A stretch of DNA of 64,000 nucleotides from contig NZ_JOFS01000020.1 in NCBI RefSeq assembly GCF_000719285.1, positions 62,001-126,000 of the forward strand, given 5' to 3'. A model generated the notes under the pieces. That model saw only the letters and a program-made list of their open reading frames with translations. It was not told the DNA's origin and ran no database searches. The DNA is from Streptomyces bicolor (GTDB taxonomy: Bacteria > Actinomycetota > Actinomycetes > Streptomycetales > Streptomycetaceae). Both the position numbers and the translations under genes were made by a program. This document shows positions 11,776 to 23,220 of the stretch, piece after piece; position 1 is the first letter of the stretch, and the number at the start of each line of letters is the position of its first letter.

Positions 11776-11892
11776 GGGGTTGTGTTTTGTCTGCGGGTGT
11801 GTGGGGGCTGGTCGCGCAGTTCCACGCGCCCCTGATCGGCATCACCTGATCGCCAGTTTCCCATGTCGTGGCCCCCGTTCCCTGGTGCGCAA

Positions 11893-11946
11893 GACCGTTC
11901 CCCGCCGTAGTGACGCTCTGTCACGTACTACGGTCGGGGAACGGTC
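11893..11946. terminator. Long bidirectional hairpin between convergent genes
   Basis: GACCGTTCCCCG-CCGTAGT at 11893-11912 pairs with 11927-11946 with a single bulged base, and the stem extends further into GAC/GTC around a short loop. It separates the kinase-like gene (plus) from proS (minus) and suits both. The rest of 11776-12013 shows nothing else. Confidence 0.75.
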
Positions 11947-12013
11947 TGAGAGAAAGCTGTGAGGCGCTTTGGCCGCCGGGAGAGCTTTCTGAGGAGTTGC
12001 TTTACGCCGTCGC

Positions 12014-13717
12014 TTACGCGGTCAGGCGCGCGATCGCCTCGTCCACCGTCAGCTCCTCGCGCTCACCGGTCCTGCGGTCCTTGAGCTCGACGACGCCCTC
12101 GGCAGCGCGCCGTCCGGCCACCAGGATCTGCGGTACGCCGATCAGCTCCGAGTCCGTGAACTTCACGCCCGGCGAGACACCGGCCCGGTCGTCGCACAGG
12201 ACACGCAGGCCGGCCGAGGCGAGCTTCTCGGAGACGTCGAGGGCGAGTTCGGTCTGCAGGGCCTTGCCCGCGGCGACGACGTGCACGTCGGCCGGGGCGA
12301 CCTCGGCGGGCCAGCACAGGCCCTTGTCGTCGGCCGTCTGCTCGGCGAGGGCGGCGACGGCGCGGGAGACGCCGATGCCGTAGGAGCCCATGGTCACGCG
12401 GACCGGCTTGCCGTTCTGGCCGAGGACGTCGAGCTTGAGGGCGTCGGCGTACTTGCGGCCCAGCTGGAAGATGTGGCCGATCTCGATGGCACGGTCGAGC
12501 TTGAGGCCGGTGCCGCAGTTCGGGCAGGGGTCGCCCTCCTGCACGACCACGACGTCGACGTACTCGTCGACCTCGAAGTCACGGCCCGCGACGACGTTCT
12601 TGGCGTGCGTGGCGTCCTTGTTGGCGCCCGTGATCCAGGAGGTGCCGGGGGCCACGCGCGGGTCGGCGATGTACTTGACCTTCTCGCCCAGGCCCTGCGG
12701 GCCGACGTAGCCGCGGACCAGGTCCGGGCGGCCCGCGAAGTCGGCCTCGGTGACCATCTCGACGACGGCCGGGGCGAAGTGGGCCTCGACCTTGTCCATG
12801 TCGACCTCGCGGTGGCCCGGGACGCCGACGGCGACGATCTCGCCGTCGACCTTGACCAGGAGGTTCTTCAGGGTGGCGGAGGCCGGGACGCCGAGGTGGG
12901 CGGCGAGGGTCTCGATGGTCGGGGTGTCGGGGGTGGGGATCTCCTCGAGGGCCGCCACGCCTTCGGCGTCCACCGGCTTCAGCTCGTACGAGATCGCCTC
13001 GGTGTTGGCCGCGAAGTCGCAGTTCGGGCAGTCCGCGAAGGTGTCCTCACCGGCGCCTGCCGGGGCGAGGAACTCCTCCGACTTGGAGCCGCCCATCGCG
13101 CCGGCGGTCGCGGCGCAGATGCGGTAGTCGAGGCCGAGGCGCTCGAAGACACGCTGGTAGGCCTGGCGGTGCAGGGCGTAGGACTGGGCGAGGCCCTCGT
13201 CGTCGGTGTCGAAGGAGTACGAGTCCTTCATCAGGAACTCGCGGCCGCGCAGGATGCCGGCCCGCGGACGCGCCTCGTCACGGTACTTGTGCTGGATCTG
13301 GTAGAGGATGACCGGCAGGTCCTTGTAGGAGGACGCCTGGTCCTTCACCAGCAGGGTGAAGATCTCCTCGTGGGTGGGGCCGAGCAGGTAGTCGCCGCCC
13401 TTGCGGTCCTTGAGCCGGAACAGCTCCTGGCCGTACTCGTCCCAGCGGCCCGTCGCGTCGTACGGCTCACGCGGCAGCAGCGCGGGGAGCAGCACCTCCT
13501 GGGCGCCGATCGCGTCCATCTCCTCGCGGACGATGCGCTCGACGTTGGCGAGGACCCGCTTGCCGAGGGGCAGCCACGACCAGATACCGGCCGCCGTGCG
13601 GCGGACGTAGCCGGCGCGGACGAGCAGCTTGTGGCTGAGGACCTCGGCGTCCGCCGGGTCGTCGCGCAGCGTCTTCGCCATCAACTGGGACATGCGCTGG
13701 ACCGGTGCGTTCGCCAT
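12014..13717 (-). CDS. proS: Prolyl-tRNA synthetase (bacterial type)
   Basis: Charges tRNA-Pro with proline. The 567-aa product has class II motif 1/2 regions ([56 protein letters not shown]), the insertion editing domain near residues 240-400 ([23 protein letters not shown]), motif 3 (GSYGIGVSR) and the anticodon-binding C-domain. The ATG at 13717 follows GGAG. It is transcribed alone, toward the hairpin at 11893-11946. Confidence 0.97.
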   Translation of the reverse strand: MANAPVQRMSQLMAKTLRDDPADAEVLSHKLLVRAGYVRRTAAGIWSWLPLGKRVLANVERIVREEMDAIGAQEVLLPALLPREPYDATGRWDEYGQELFRLKDRKGGDYLLGPTHEEIFTLLVKDQASSYKDLPVILYQIQHKYRDEARPRAGILRGREFLMKDSYSFDTDDEGLAQSYALHRQAYQRVFERLGLDYRICAATAGAMGGSKSEEFLAPAGAGEDTFADCPNCDFAANTEAISYELKPVDAEGVAALEEIPTPDTPTIETLAAHLGVPASATLKNLLVKVDGEIVAVGVPGHREVDMDKVEAHFAPAVVEMVTEADFAGRPDLVRGYVGPQGLGEKVKYIADPRVAPGTSWITGANKDATHAKNVVAGRDFEVDEYVDVVVVQEGDPCPNCGTGLKLDRAIEIGHIFQLGRKYADALKLDVLGQNGKPVRVTMGSYGIGVSRAVAALAEQTADDKGLCWPAEVAPADVHVVAAGKALQTELALDVSEKLASAGLRVLCDDRAGVSPGVKFTDSELIGVPQILVAGRRAAEGVVELKDRRTGEREELTVDEAIARLTA

Positions 13718-13788
13718 GGTTCTCGTACTCCTGCTGGTTTGGGTTATGGCAGGAGGTTAGCCGGGGGGTACGGGGCGGTGGAAATCGG

Positions 13789-14355
13789 TTAGCGACGGCG
13801 GAGGGGCAACGGGGCACCCATCACGGCGTACGGCTTCGGTGCGCTGGGGAACAACACCTGGCGGGCGAGATCCTGGTAGCCGAGGGAGTGGTAGAGGCCG
13901 CGGGCCGGGCTGTCCGTGTCGATCGCCGAGAGGATCGAGCGGGGTTCGGTGGCGCCGTCCGTGATCGTGGTGATCAGTGTGCGGCCGATGCCGCGGTTCT
14001 GGTAGCCGGGGTGGACGTGGAGTTCCGTGATGACGAAGGAGTCGTCGAGCCAGGCGTCGTGTCCCTGGGCCCGGAGGTAGGGCTCCACGACGGTGGACCA
14101 CCAGTGGGTGCGGTCGTTCGGCATGCCGTAGACGAAGCCGACGAGACGCTCCGCTGTGGTGGCGCCGAGTGCCCTTGCGCCGGGGTAGGTCATGTGGCGC
14201 AGGACGATTTGGCGGCGTACGGCTACCTCGTCGGGGCCCAGGCCGAAGGCTACGGCCTGGACTGCGAGAGCCTCGTCCACTCGGGCTGACAAGTCCAGGG
14301 GGCCGATCACGATGTCGTCGGGTTGGCGGCGGTGTCCGTGACCGGGAAGGCGCAT
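13789..14355 (-). CDS. GNAT family N-acetyltransferase
   Basis: The 188-aa product has the acetyl-CoA pyrophosphate loop VHPGYQNRGIGRTL in motif A, preceded by the beta-strand FVITELHV, and the motif B region SPARGLYHSLGYQD. The substrate cannot be deduced. The ATG at 14355 has no clear ribosome site, so the message may be leaderless or start a little further in. It lies 71 bp from proS and may be read from a promoter in 14356-14441. Confidence 0.85.
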   Translation of the reverse strand: MRLPGHGHRRQPDDIVIGPLDLSARVDEALAVQAVAFGLGPDEVAVRRQIVLRHMTYPGARALGATTAERLVGFVYGMPNDRTHWWSTVVEPYLRAQGHDAWLDDSFVITELHVHPGYQNRGIGRTLITTITDGATEPRSILSAIDTDSPARGLYHSLGYQDLARQVLFPSAPKPYAVMGAPLPLRRR

Positions 14356-14441
14356 GTGGGGAGGGTACCGGTGCGCTTCGCTGGATTGCGCCGGGGACTT
14401 CAGGTTGTCGTTCGGGTGCGGGTTGTGCTCTGAAGGGACGT

Positions 14442-15290
14442 TCAGAACAGAACGCTCATGAAGGCGCCGACCTCTTGGAAGCCCACCCTCTGGTACGTCC
14501 TTCTCGCCGCCGTGTTGAAGTCGTTGACGTACAGGCTCACCACGGGGGCCACGTCCGCCAGGGCGTAGCGCAGTACCGCCGCCATGCCGGGGGCCGCCAG
14601 GCCCTGGCCCCGGTACTCGGGGGCCACCCAGACCCCCTGGATCTGGCAGGCCCGGTCCGTCGCCGCGCCGATCTCCGCCTTGAAGACGACCTTTCCGTTC
14701 TGGTCGAGGCGGGCGAAGGAACGGCCGGAGCCGACGAGTTCGGCGACCCGGGCCTGGTAGAGGAGGCCGCCGTCGCCGGCCAGGGGCGATACGCCGACCT
14801 CCTCGGTGAACATCGCCACGCAGGCCGGCATGATCGTCTCCATCTCGTCCTTGCGGATGCGGCGGACGTACGGATCCGGGGTGATGTCGGCCGGCATGCG
14901 GTGGGTGACCATCAGCGGCTGGTGGGGGCGGACCTCACGGGCCGGGCCCCAGCCGGGTTCCAGCAGGCGCCAGAGCTGGCCGGTGGATTCGGCGGGGCCG
15001 ACGATGGAGGAGCAGCGGCGGCCCGCGCGGCGGGCCCGGTCGGCGAAGGCCCGTACCGCTCGCGGGGTCGCGCAGATCGGGACGAGGTTGGCGCCCGCGT
15101 AGCACAGGGACGTCAGCATGCCGCCCTCGTACCAGCCCCACATCTCGCCGCCGAGGCGCCAGGGGTCGAGGCCGGCGACCTGCACCCGCGACGTCACGAA
15201 GGCGTTCGCGACCGGCTCGCGGTCGAGGACGGCGAGCGCGGCGTCCAGGTCACTCGGTTCGAGCACCCGTGAGGTGGTCTGGGTCAACAC
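14442..15290 (-). CDS. DUF4081 GNAT family N-acetyltransferase
   Basis: The 282-aa product has an N-terminal DUF4081-like half (LDAALAVLDREPVANAFV, LCYAGANLVPI) followed by a GNAT half with VWVAPEYRGQGLAAPGM and VSLYVNDFNTAARRTYQRVGF. The family is common in actinobacteria near dxr/ispG, and no substrate is established. The GTG at 15290 is chosen because GGAGG lies 10 bases upstream; the longer frame to 15464 reads through the dispersed repeat. Confidence 0.85.
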   Translation of the reverse strand: MLTQTTSRVLEPSDLDAALAVLDREPVANAFVTSRVQVAGLDPWRLGGEMWGWYEGGMLTSLCYAGANLVPICATPRAVRAFADRARRAGRRCSSIVGPAESTGQLWRLLEPGWGPAREVRPHQPLMVTHRMPADITPDPYVRRIRKDEMETIMPACVAMFTEEVGVSPLAGDGGLLYQARVAELVGSGRSFARLDQNGKVVFKAEIGAATDRACQIQGVWVAPEYRGQGLAAPGMAAVLRYALADVAPVVSLYVNDFNTAARRTYQRVGFQEVGAFMSVLF

Positions 15291-15410
15291 GTGCGGGGGC
15301 CCTCCGGGGGAACTGCTGGTCTCCGCACTGTACCTGCGGAAGCTGAGCCGCGCCGCCCTGCCTTGGTGCCGCCTGCTTGGAGGTACCCGGCGTTGTCGTT
15401 GCCGTCGACT

Positions 15411-15479
15411 GGGGGCTGCCGCCCCCAGACCCCCGCTTCGGCCCTGAAGGGGCCTCGTCCTCAAACGCCGGACGGGCTG
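15411..15479. repeat. Dispersed Streptomyces repeat, copy B
   Basis: GGGGGCTGCCGCCCCC palindrome, then a CTTCGGCCCTGAAGGGG segment and the end CCTCAAACGCCGGACGGGCT, matching the right part of copy A. It lies between the DUF4081 gene and ispG and may serve as a transcript end for ispG. Confidence 0.8.
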
Positions 15480-15495
15480 TTATTGCTGACCGGCG

Positions 15496-16653
<1,158 letters not shown>

Positions 16654-16776
16654 CTGCTGTGCAACCCCAAGTCGTGGATCAAGGTCCGGTCCCGTCAGCA
16701 GCGGGCTCCAGGCTTCGAGATTACGGCACGGGCGCTCGGCCCAGCACATCACAGCCTGTAAACCCACTCATTGGAG

Positions 16777-16807
16777 GGCGGCCCGGGACAGATGATCCCG
16801 GGCCGCC
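16777..16807 (-). terminator. Hairpin terminator after the site-2 protease gene
   Basis: GGCGGCCCGGGA at 16777-16788 pairs perfectly with 16796-16807 around a 7-nt loop, 16 bp past the stop of the protease gene. It separates the dxr-protease unit from ispG. Confidence 0.75.
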
Positions 16808-16822
16808 GCGAACTCCGTATGA

Positions 16823-18127
16823 CTAGGAGATTCTGACCGGGTTAACCACGTCCGCGACCAGTACGAGCAGCGTGAAGCAGATGAAGATTCCGGCGACGAC
16901 GTAGGCCACCGGCATCAGCTTCGCCACATCGAACGGACCGGGGTCCGGGCGGCGCAGCACCTTCGCCGTGTTCCGGCGCAGGGACTCCCACAGGGCGCCC
17001 GCGATGTGGCCGCCGTCGAGCGGCAGCAGCGGGAGCATGTTGAAGAGGAAGAGCGAGAGGTTGAAGCCGGCCAGCAGGAACACGAAGGTCGCCAGCTGCT
17101 GGGATGCCGGAATGTCCAGCGTCGCGATCTCGCCGCTCACCCTTGCCGCGCCGACGATGCCCATCGGGGAGTCCGGCTCGCGCGGGCCGTCGCCGAAGGC
17201 CGCGTCCCACAGGGCGGGGATCTTGGAGGGCAGGGCCACCAGGGAGTCGACGGCGTCGCCGACCCGGTCGGTCATCCAGACCATCGAGTCGCCGAAGTCC
17301 TGCTTCACGACGCCGGTGGCCGAGCTGAAGCCGAGGAAGCCGGCCTTGACGTACTCGCCCTCGACATAGGCCCCGCCGGCGTCCTTCTTCACGACCCGGT
17401 TGGTGGCGATCTTCGCCTCCAGGGTCACTTGCTCGCCCTTGCGGTCGACGACGATCGGCACCTCCTTGCCGGCGCTGTCGCGGATCAGGTCGGAGAGGGT
17501 GTTCCAGTCGTCGGTCCGTACGCCGTCGAAGGAGACGATCTTGTCGCCGGCCTTCATGCCCGCGGCCGCGGCCGGCGACTCGGGGTCGGACGCCTTGCAC
17601 TCGTCGCGGTTCTCGGTCTGGGCGATGACGCACGGGGAGACCGAGCTCACCGTGGTGGTCTGCTGCTGGATGCCGAAGCCCATCAGCACCGTCAGGAACA
17701 GTCCGAAGGCGAGGACCAGGTTCATGAACGGGCCCGCGAACATCACGATGACCCGCTTCCACGGCTTGCGCGTGTAGAAGAGGCGGGTCTCGTCACCCGG
17801 CTTGAGCTCCTCGAACGCGGCTGAGCGGGCGTCTTCGATCATGCCGCGCCAGGGCGAGGTGGAGCGGGCCTCGAGCCTGCCGTCGGGGCCGGGCGGGAAC
17901 ATGCCGATCATGCGGATGTAGCCGCCGAACGGGATCGCCTTGATGCCGTACTCGGTCTCGCCCTTGTTCCGCGACCAGATGGTCGGGCCGAAGCCGACCA
18001 TGTACTGCGGCACTCGGATGCCGAACAGCTTGGCCGTGGACAGGTGGCCCAGCTCGTGCCATGCGATCGAGAAGAGCAGCCCGACCGCGAACAGCACTAT
18101 GCCGAGGATGAACATCAGGGTCGTCAT
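16823..18127 (-). CDS. Site-2 type intramembrane zinc metalloprotease (RseP-like)
   Basis: Membrane protease that cuts transmembrane segments, typically of anti-sigma factors. The 434-aa product starts with a membrane helix carrying HELGH (residues 24-28), continues with a PDZ-like domain ([19 protein letters not shown], residues about 185-260), and ends with a membrane region containing [12 protein letters not shown], which provides the third zinc ligand. The ATG at 18127 overlaps the dxr stop (ATGA). Its own target is not visible here. Linkage to dxr is usual in actinobacteria. Confidence 0.93.
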   Translation of the reverse strand: MTTLMFILGIVLFAVGLLFSIAWHELGHLSTAKLFGIRVPQYMVGFGPTIWSRNKGETEYGIKAIPFGGYIRMIGMFPPGPDGRLEARSTSPWRGMIEDARSAAFEELKPGDETRLFYTRKPWKRVIVMFAGPFMNLVLAFGLFLTVLMGFGIQQQTTTVSSVSPCVIAQTENRDECKASDPESPAAAAGMKAGDKIVSFDGVRTDDWNTLSDLIRDSAGKEVPIVVDRKGEQVTLEAKIATNRVVKKDAGGAYVEGEYVKAGFLGFSSATGVVKQDFGDSMVWMTDRVGDAVDSLVALPSKIPALWDAAFGDGPREPDSPMGIVGAARVSGEIATLDIPASQQLATFVFLLAGFNLSLFLFNMLPLLPLDGGHIAGALWESLRRNTAKVLRRPDPGPFDVAKLMPVAYVVAGIFICFTLLVLVADVVNPVRIS

Positions 18128-19380
18128 GCACGGGCCTCCGCCGTGTGTGCCGCCAGTTCCCGGGCGCGGCTGCGCGCCCAGGTCTCCGCTTCGAGGACGT
18201 CCGCGACGGTGAGGGAAGTTCCCGCGTTCGGGGTTCCGTGCTCCTCCACCACCCGGGTCACGGTCTCGATGATCCCGTTGAACGGCAGCGCGCCGGCCCG
18301 GAAGGCCTCCACGCACTCCTCGTTGGCCGCATTGAACACGGCCGGTGCCGTTCCCGCGAGTTCTCCCACGTGACGCGCGAGGTCGACCGACGGGAACGCG
18401 TCGTTGTCGAGCGGGAAGAACTCCCAGGTCGACGCCTTGCTCCAGTCGAAGGTGGGCGCGGCGTCGGGGACGCGTTCCGGCCAGCCGAGGCCGATGGCGA
18501 TGGGCCCGCGCATGTCGGGGGGTGTCGCCTGGGCGATCGTGGATCCGTCCGTGAACTCAACCATCGAGTGAACATACGACTGGGGATGCACGACGACCTC
18601 AATGCGGTCGAAGGAAATGTCGTAGAGCAGGTGCGCCTCGATGACCTCCAGACCCTTGTTGACGAGGGTCGCGGAGTTGATCGTGATCACCGGGCCCATC
18701 GCCCAGGTGGGGTGGGCGAGGGCGTCCTCGACGGTCACGTTCGCCAGCTCGGCCTTGGTACGGCCGCGGAAGGGGCCGCCGGAGGCCGTGACCACGAGCT
18801 TGCGTACGTCCGCCCGCGTGCCGGACGCCAGCGCCTGGAACAGGGCGGCGTGCTCGGAGTCGACCGGGATGATCTGCCCCGGCTTGGCGAGGGCCTTCAC
18901 CAGCGGGCCGCCGACGATCAGCGACTCCTTGTTGGCGAGCGCGAGCGTGCGGCCCGCCTCCAGGGCGGCGAGGGTGGGCGCGAGGCCGATGGAGCCGGTG
19001 ATGCCGTTCAGAACGGTGTGGCAGTCGGAGGCGGCGACCTGGGTGGCCGCGTCCGGTCCGGCGAGGATCTCGGGGAGCGGCTCGCCCGTGCCGTACTGGG
19101 CGGCGAGTGCCTCGCGCAGGGCCGGTACGACGTCCTCGCGGGCGACCGCGACGGTCCGCGCCTTCAGCCGGTACGCCTGCTCGGCGAGGAGGGCGACCCG
19201 GCCGCCGTTCGCGGAGAGGGCGGTGACCCGGAACCGGTCGGGGTTGCGCAGCACGAGATCGATGGCCTGGGTGCCGATCGAGCCGGTGGAGCCGAGGATC
19301 ACCACGTCCTTCGGGCCGTCGCCCGCCACGGGGTCGTAGACGAGATGCGGGTCGGCGAGGGGGGCTGGACTGTCGCTCAT
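18124..19380 (-). CDS. dxr: 1-deoxy-D-xylulose 5-phosphate reductoisomerase
   Basis: Second step of the MEP pathway: DXP to MEP with NADPH. The 418-aa product has the NADPH loop [11 protein letters not shown], the active-site segment [21 protein letters not shown] and [28 protein letters not shown]. The ATG at 19380 follows GGGGGA; a longer frame to 19458 is not family-like. It is co-transcribed and coupled with the site-2 protease gene. Confidence 0.97.
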   Translation of the reverse strand: MSDSPAPLADPHLVYDPVAGDGPKDVVILGSTGSIGTQAIDLVLRNPDRFRVTALSANGGRVALLAEQAYRLKARTVAVAREDVVPALREALAAQYGTGEPLPEILAGPDAATQVAASDCHTVLNGITGSIGLAPTLAALEAGRTLALANKESLIVGGPLVKALAKPGQIIPVDSEHAALFQALASGTRADVRKLVVTASGGPFRGRTKAELANVTVEDALAHPTWAMGPVITINSATLVNKGLEVIEAHLLYDISFDRIEVVVHPQSYVHSMVEFTDGSTIAQATPPDMRGPIAIGLGWPERVPDAAPTFDWSKASTWEFFPLDNDAFPSVDLARHVGELAGTAPAVFNAANEECVEAFRAGALPFNGIIETVTRVVEEHGTPNAGTSLTVADVLEAETWARSRARELAAHTAEARA

Positions 19381-19448
19381 TCCCCCATTGTGGCGGGAAC
19401 GGCTGTCGGCGTGGACAGGGTGTCCCGTTCGCCGGGTTACAGGATGGT

Positions 19449-19487
19449 GAGAGGTCACTGCGGGCAGTGACCTCTCGGGGCTTTTCC
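19449..19487. terminator. Intrinsic terminator, perfect stem with T-run on the plus side
   Basis: GAGAGGTCACTG at 19449-19460 pairs perfectly with 19465-19476 around CGGG; CTTTTCC follows on the plus strand. On the minus strand it lies downstream of the XRE gene and upstream of dxr. Confidence 0.8.
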
Positions 19488-19559
19488 TGATCGGGCGGTG
19501 CCCCTTCTCCCGCTGACTCGGGCCCGGCGTCGCCTCGGCGATTTCGGGCGGACTGCCGC

Positions 19560-19796
19560 TCAGTCGGCCGCAAGGTCCGCGGGCGGAACATCAAGAACAT
19601 GCGCGATCAGCAGGAATTCGTCGAGGGTTGTGTCGACGGCGCCGTGCTCGATGTGGTCGATCCGCCTGCTGCCGAGCTTGGTCACCCTGCCCAGATCCTG
19701 CTGAGTCAGTTCCTGGGCTTCGCGCAGGAGGCGGATACGCTCTCCGAGCGCACGGAGGCGGGTGTCCACCCAGTCGGGCCGGATATCGGATCGCAT
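19560..19796 (-). CDS. Small XRE family helix-turn-helix regulator
   Basis: A 78-aa protein that is essentially one XRE/Cro-type DNA-binding domain: LGERIRLLREAQELTQQDLG then KLGSRRIDHIEHGAVDTTLDEFLLIAHVLDV. No partner domain. The target is unknown; it is a single gene, ended by the hairpin at 19449-19476, 43 bp from the acyl-CoA dehydrogenase gene stop and in the same orientation. Confidence 0.8.
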   Translation of the reverse strand: MRSDIRPDWVDTRLRALGERIRLLREAQELTQQDLGRVTKLGSRRIDHIEHGAVDTTLDEFLLIAHVLDVPPADLAAD

Positions 19797-19839
19797 GGGT
19801 GGACTCTATTTCCGCCTGATCGCCTCAGCTGCCCGCGCC

Positions 19840-21786
19840 TCAGCGAATCGGACGGTGCACGTTCTCCCGCTGCGACGGGCCCGGGGTCGCGTCGGCGATC
19901 CACACGCCGCCGTCGTCCGACGGGTCGACGATGCCGCTCTCCAGCCACTCGTACGTGCCCGACATCACGCCCTTGACGACCTTGCGGTCGAGGTCGTCGG
20001 TGTTGGACCACAGGCGGCCGAACAGCTCCTCCACGCGCAGGCGTGCCTGGCGGCAGAAGGCGTCGGCGAGCTGGTAGGCCTCGCAGCCGTGCTCGCCCTG
20101 GCCGCGCAGGTGCTCGGCGCGGACGCAGACCGCGCTCATGGCGAACAGCTCGGCGCCGATGTCGACGACACGGCCCAGGAAGCCCTGCTTGGTCTCCATC
20201 CGCCCCTGCCAGCGGGACATGCCGTAGAAGGTGGAGCGGGCGAGCTTGCGGGAAGTGCGTTCGACGTAGCGCAGATGCGGCGAGAGGTCGACTCCGCGTT
20301 TGAACTCGCCGTATGAGTACGGCAGTTGCCCCTGGCCCGCCACCAGCTTCGGCAGCCACTTGGCGTAGAAGACACCGGCGTTCGCGCCCGCCTTGGCCTT
20401 GTCCTGGAGGGACTTGTCGGGGTCGATGAGGTCGCCGGCGACCGAGAGGTGGGCGTCGACGGCCTCGCGGGCGATGAGGAGGTGCATGATCTCCGTCGAG
20501 CCCTCGAAGATGCGGTTGATGCGCAGGTCGCGCAGGACCTGCTCGGCGGGGACGCCGCGCTCGCCGCGGGCCCGGAGCGACTCGGCGGTCTCGAAGCCTC
20601 GGCCGCCGCGGATCTGGACGAGTTCGTCGGCGATGAGCCAGCCCATCTCGGAGGCGTACAGCTTGGCGAGTGCGCCTTCGATGCGGATGTCGTTGCGGTC
20701 CTCGTCGGCCATCTGCGAGGCGAGGTCGGTGACGGCCTCCAGGGCGAAGGTGGTGGCCGCGATGAAGGAGATCTTCGAGCCGACGGCCTCGTGGTGGGAG
20801 ATGGGCTTGCCCCACTGCTCGCGGGCCGCCGACCATTCGCGGGCGATCTTCAGGCACCACTTGCCGGCCGCGACGCAGGAGGCGGGGAGCGAGAGACGTC
20901 CGGTGTTCAGCGTGGTGAGCGCGATCTTCAGGCCGGCGCCCTCGGGGCCGATCCGGTTCGCCGCCGGGACGCGGACCTGGTGGAAGCGGGTGACGCCGTT
21001 CTCGATGCCGCGCAGGCCCATGAAGGCGTTGCGGTTCTCGACGGTGATGCCGGGCGAGTTGGTCTCCACGACGAAGGCGGTGATGCCTCCCTTGTGGGCT
21101 TCCGACTTGGGCACGCGCGCCATGACGACGAGGAGGTCGGCGACCACCCCGTTGGTCGTCCAGAGCTTGACCCCGTCGAGGATGTAGTCGTCCCCGTCCG
21201 GTACGGCGGTGGTGGCGAGGCGGGCCGGGTCGGAGCCGACGTCGGGCTCGGTGAGCAGGAAGGCGCTGATGTCGGTGCGGGCGCAGCGCGGCAGGAACCG
21301 TTCCTTCTGCTCGGGGGTGCCGAACAGCTTGAGCGGTTGGGGTACGCCGATCGACTGGTGGGCCGAGAGCAGCACGCCGATCGCGGGGGACGCCGAGCCG
21401 GCCAGGGTGAGGGCCTTGTTGTAGTAGACCTGGGTGAGGCCGAGACCGCCGTACTTGGTGTCGATCTTCATGCCGAAGGCGCCGAGTTCCTTGAGCCCGT
21501 TGATCACCTCGTCGGGGATCCGGGACTCGCGCTCGATCAGGGCGCCGTCGACCTTCGTCTCGACGAAGTCGCGCAGTTTGGCGAGGAACTCCTCGCCGCG
21601 CTGGGCGGCCTCGTCGGTGGGCATCGGGTGGGGGTGGATGAGGTCGAGGCGGAAGCGGCCGAGGAACAGTTCCTTGGCGAAGCTGGGCTTGCGCCATTCC
21701 TGTTGCCGGGCCGCCTCAGCCACCTGGCGGGCCTCACGTTCGGTGACAGTAGGGCGTCCGGAGGACGACGTGGGTGCTGCGGACAT
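19840..21786 (-). CDS. Acyl-CoA dehydrogenase family protein (long form)
   Basis: FAD flavoprotein for alpha,beta-oxidation of an acyl-CoA. At 648 aa it is longer than the usual 380-400 and resembles the VLCAD/ACAD9 layout: catalytic module with FLLTEPDVGSDPARL and WTTNG, REQWGKPISHHEAVGSKI, then RINRIFEGSTEIMHLL carrying the likely catalytic Glu, then a C-terminal helical extension of about 170 residues. The ATG at 21786 is used, 30 bp inside the longest frame. It is divergent from lacI; no linked beta-oxidation gene is present, so the substrate is open. Confidence 0.88.
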   Translation of the reverse strand: MSAAPTSSSGRPTVTEREARQVAEAARQQEWRKPSFAKELFLGRFRLDLIHPHPMPTDEAAQRGEEFLAKLRDFVETKVDGALIERESRIPDEVINGLKELGAFGMKIDTKYGGLGLTQVYYNKALTLAGSASPAIGVLLSAHQSIGVPQPLKLFGTPEQKERFLPRCARTDISAFLLTEPDVGSDPARLATTAVPDGDDYILDGVKLWTTNGVVADLLVVMARVPKSEAHKGGITAFVVETNSPGITVENRNAFMGLRGIENGVTRFHQVRVPAANRIGPEGAGLKIALTTLNTGRLSLPASCVAAGKWCLKIAREWSAAREQWGKPISHHEAVGSKISFIAATTFALEAVTDLASQMADEDRNDIRIEGALAKLYASEMGWLIADELVQIRGGRGFETAESLRARGERGVPAEQVLRDLRINRIFEGSTEIMHLLIAREAVDAHLSVAGDLIDPDKSLQDKAKAGANAGVFYAKWLPKLVAGQGQLPYSYGEFKRGVDLSPHLRYVERTSRKLARSTFYGMSRWQGRMETKQGFLGRVVDIGAELFAMSAVCVRAEHLRGQGEHGCEAYQLADAFCRQARLRVEELFGRLWSNTDDLDRKVVKGVMSGTYEWLESGIVDPSDDGGVWIADATPGPSQRENVHRPIR

Positions 21787-22026
21787 GAGGCTCACCTCGC
21801 CGTGAATCGGGATCATGGGCCGTTTGGTTACCGACGGGTGCTACCCGATCGTATGTACCCGATTCCGGGCGACCCCACCACCCTGCGTGCAGCCGTTCAG
21901 CCGATGACCTCGCTGCCGGACTCGATGGGATGCTTCCGGGGGACGGTTCGTGTGCGATCCTCGGTGGCCGCCGACCCCGCCCCGCAGGTTGCCCCCACGG
22001 CGCCGGCACTCTCGTACGAGAAAAGC

Positions 22027-22044
22027 TGTCGAAGCGCTTCGACA
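22027..22044. promoter_or_regulatory. LacI-type operator O1 upstream of lacI
   Basis: A perfect 18-bp palindrome TGTCGAAGCGCTTCGACA with the central CGCG-like GCGC step typical of LacI-family operators. It lies 107 bp before the lacI start. Confidence 0.8.
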
Positions 22045-22117
22045 ACCTATGGACACCCGCGCGCGCCAGAGCTAGTGTCGAACCACCCTCACACCCACCC
22101 CTGTACCCACCGCGCAC

Positions 22118-22134
22118 TGTCGAAGCGCTTCACA
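22118..22134. promoter_or_regulatory. LacI-type operator O2 upstream of lacI
   Basis: TGTCGAAGCGCTTCACA, O1 with one base missing on the right arm, ending 16 bp before the lacI start. Two operators before the regulator suggest autoregulation and possible looping. Confidence 0.75.
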
Positions 22135-22150
22135 AAGCTTGGAGAGCTGG

Positions 22151-23164
22151 ATGGTCACCCTCGCCGAGGTCGCCCAGCACGCCGGAGTCTCGGCGAGCAC
22201 GGTGAGCTATGTCCTCAGCGGCAAGCGGTCGATCTCCGCGACCACCCGGCAGCGGGTCGAGCAGAGCATCCGCGAGCTCGGCTACCACCCGAACGCGGGC
22301 GCCCGCGCCCTGGCCAGCAGCAGGTCGAACATCATCGCGCTGATGATCCCGCTGCGCACCGACATGTATGTGCCGGTGATGATGGAGATCGCCATCGCGG
22401 TGGCCACCACGGCCCGCACCCACGGCTACGACGTCCTGCTGCTGACCGGCGAGGAGGGCCCCGACGCCGTCCGCCGCGTCACCGGCAGCGGGCTCGCCGA
22501 CGCGATGATCCTGATGGACGTCCAGCTGGACGACGAGCGGCTGCCGCTGCTGCGCGGCACCGACCAGCCGTCCGTGCTGATCGGGCTGCCCGCCGACACC
22601 ACCGGGCTGACCTGCGTGGATCTCGACTTCAAGGCGACCGGCGCGCTGTGCGTGGAGCATCTGGCGATGCTGGGGCACCGCGACATCGCTGTCATCGGAG
22701 AGGCCCCGGCCGTCTACGAACGGCACACCGGCTTCGCCGAGCGGACGCTCGACGGACTCCGGCTGCGTTCCCAGGAGTTGGGCATGCGGCTGCTGCACCG
22801 GCCGTGCGAGGGCGGGTACGACGCGATGGCCGTCACCCTCGCCCGGATCCTCGACGAGCGCGCCGGCACCACCGGTTTCGTCGTGCAGAACGAGTCGGCG
22901 GTGGAGCCGCTGCTCGCCCTGCTGCGCCAGCAGGGCCGTGCCGTGCCCGAGGACGTGTCGGTGGTCGGCATCTGCCCCGACCAGGTCGCCACCCAGGCCT
23001 CGGTGCGGCTGACGTCCGTCTCCATCCCCGCGCAGGAGATGGGCCGGCATGCCGTGGAGCAGCTGGTGGCCAAGCTGGACGGGCGCGGGAGCGACGAAGT
23101 CCTGTTGATCGCACCCGAGTTGACGGTCCGGGCGAGTACGGGACCGGCGCCGTCGGCGTCCTGA
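22151..23164 (+). CDS. LacI family transcriptional regulator, probable controller of the xyloglucan locus
   Basis: The 337-aa product has an N-terminal LacI helix-turn-helix and hinge (VTLAEVAQHAGVSASTVSYVLSGKRSISATTRQRVEQSI, residues about 2-40; ELGYHPNAGARALASSRS hinge) followed by a periplasmic-binding-like sensor domain (IIALMIPLRTDMYVPVMMEIA onward). The ATG at 22151 follows GGAGAG. Palindromes of one sequence lie in front of this gene, in front of the sugar transporter gene cluster and in front of the GH3 gene, so it very probably represses all of them until an oligosaccharide binds. It is followed by the GH31 gene at 74 bp. Confidence 0.9.
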   Translation: MVTLAEVAQHAGVSASTVSYVLSGKRSISATTRQRVEQSIRELGYHPNAGARALASSRSNIIALMIPLRTDMYVPVMMEIAIAVATTARTHGYDVLLLTGEEGPDAVRRVTGSGLADAMILMDVQLDDERLPLLRGTDQPSVLIGLPADTTGLTCVDLDFKATGALCVEHLAMLGHRDIAVIGEAPAVYERHTGFAERTLDGLRLRSQELGMRLLHRPCEGGYDAMAVTLARILDERAGTTGFVVQNESAVEPLLALLRQQGRAVPEDVSVVGICPDQVATQASVRLTSVSIPAQEMGRHAVEQLVAKLDGRGSDEVLLIAPELTVRASTGPAPSAS

Positions 23165-23196
23165 CGCCCTTTGCTTCACGTGCTTGTACGCACGTC

Positions 23197-23220
23197 CCTG
23201 TCTGCTTTCCTGTCTGCTTT
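23197..23220 (+). repeat. 12-bp tandem duplication in the GH31 leader
   Basis: CCTGTCTGCTTT occurs twice head to tail, immediately before the AGGAG ribosome site of the GH31 gene. Its role is unknown; it may be a replication-slippage duplication. Confidence 0.8.

Larger units (their letters stand above)
21787..22150. promoter_or_regulatory. Divergent intergenic region between acyl-CoA dehydrogenase and lacI
   Basis: 364 bp without a gene. It contains two copies of the LacI-type palindrome (listed separately) in its right third, close to lacI. I see no other conserved element and no clear promoter for the acyl-CoA dehydrogenase. Confidence 0.6.
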
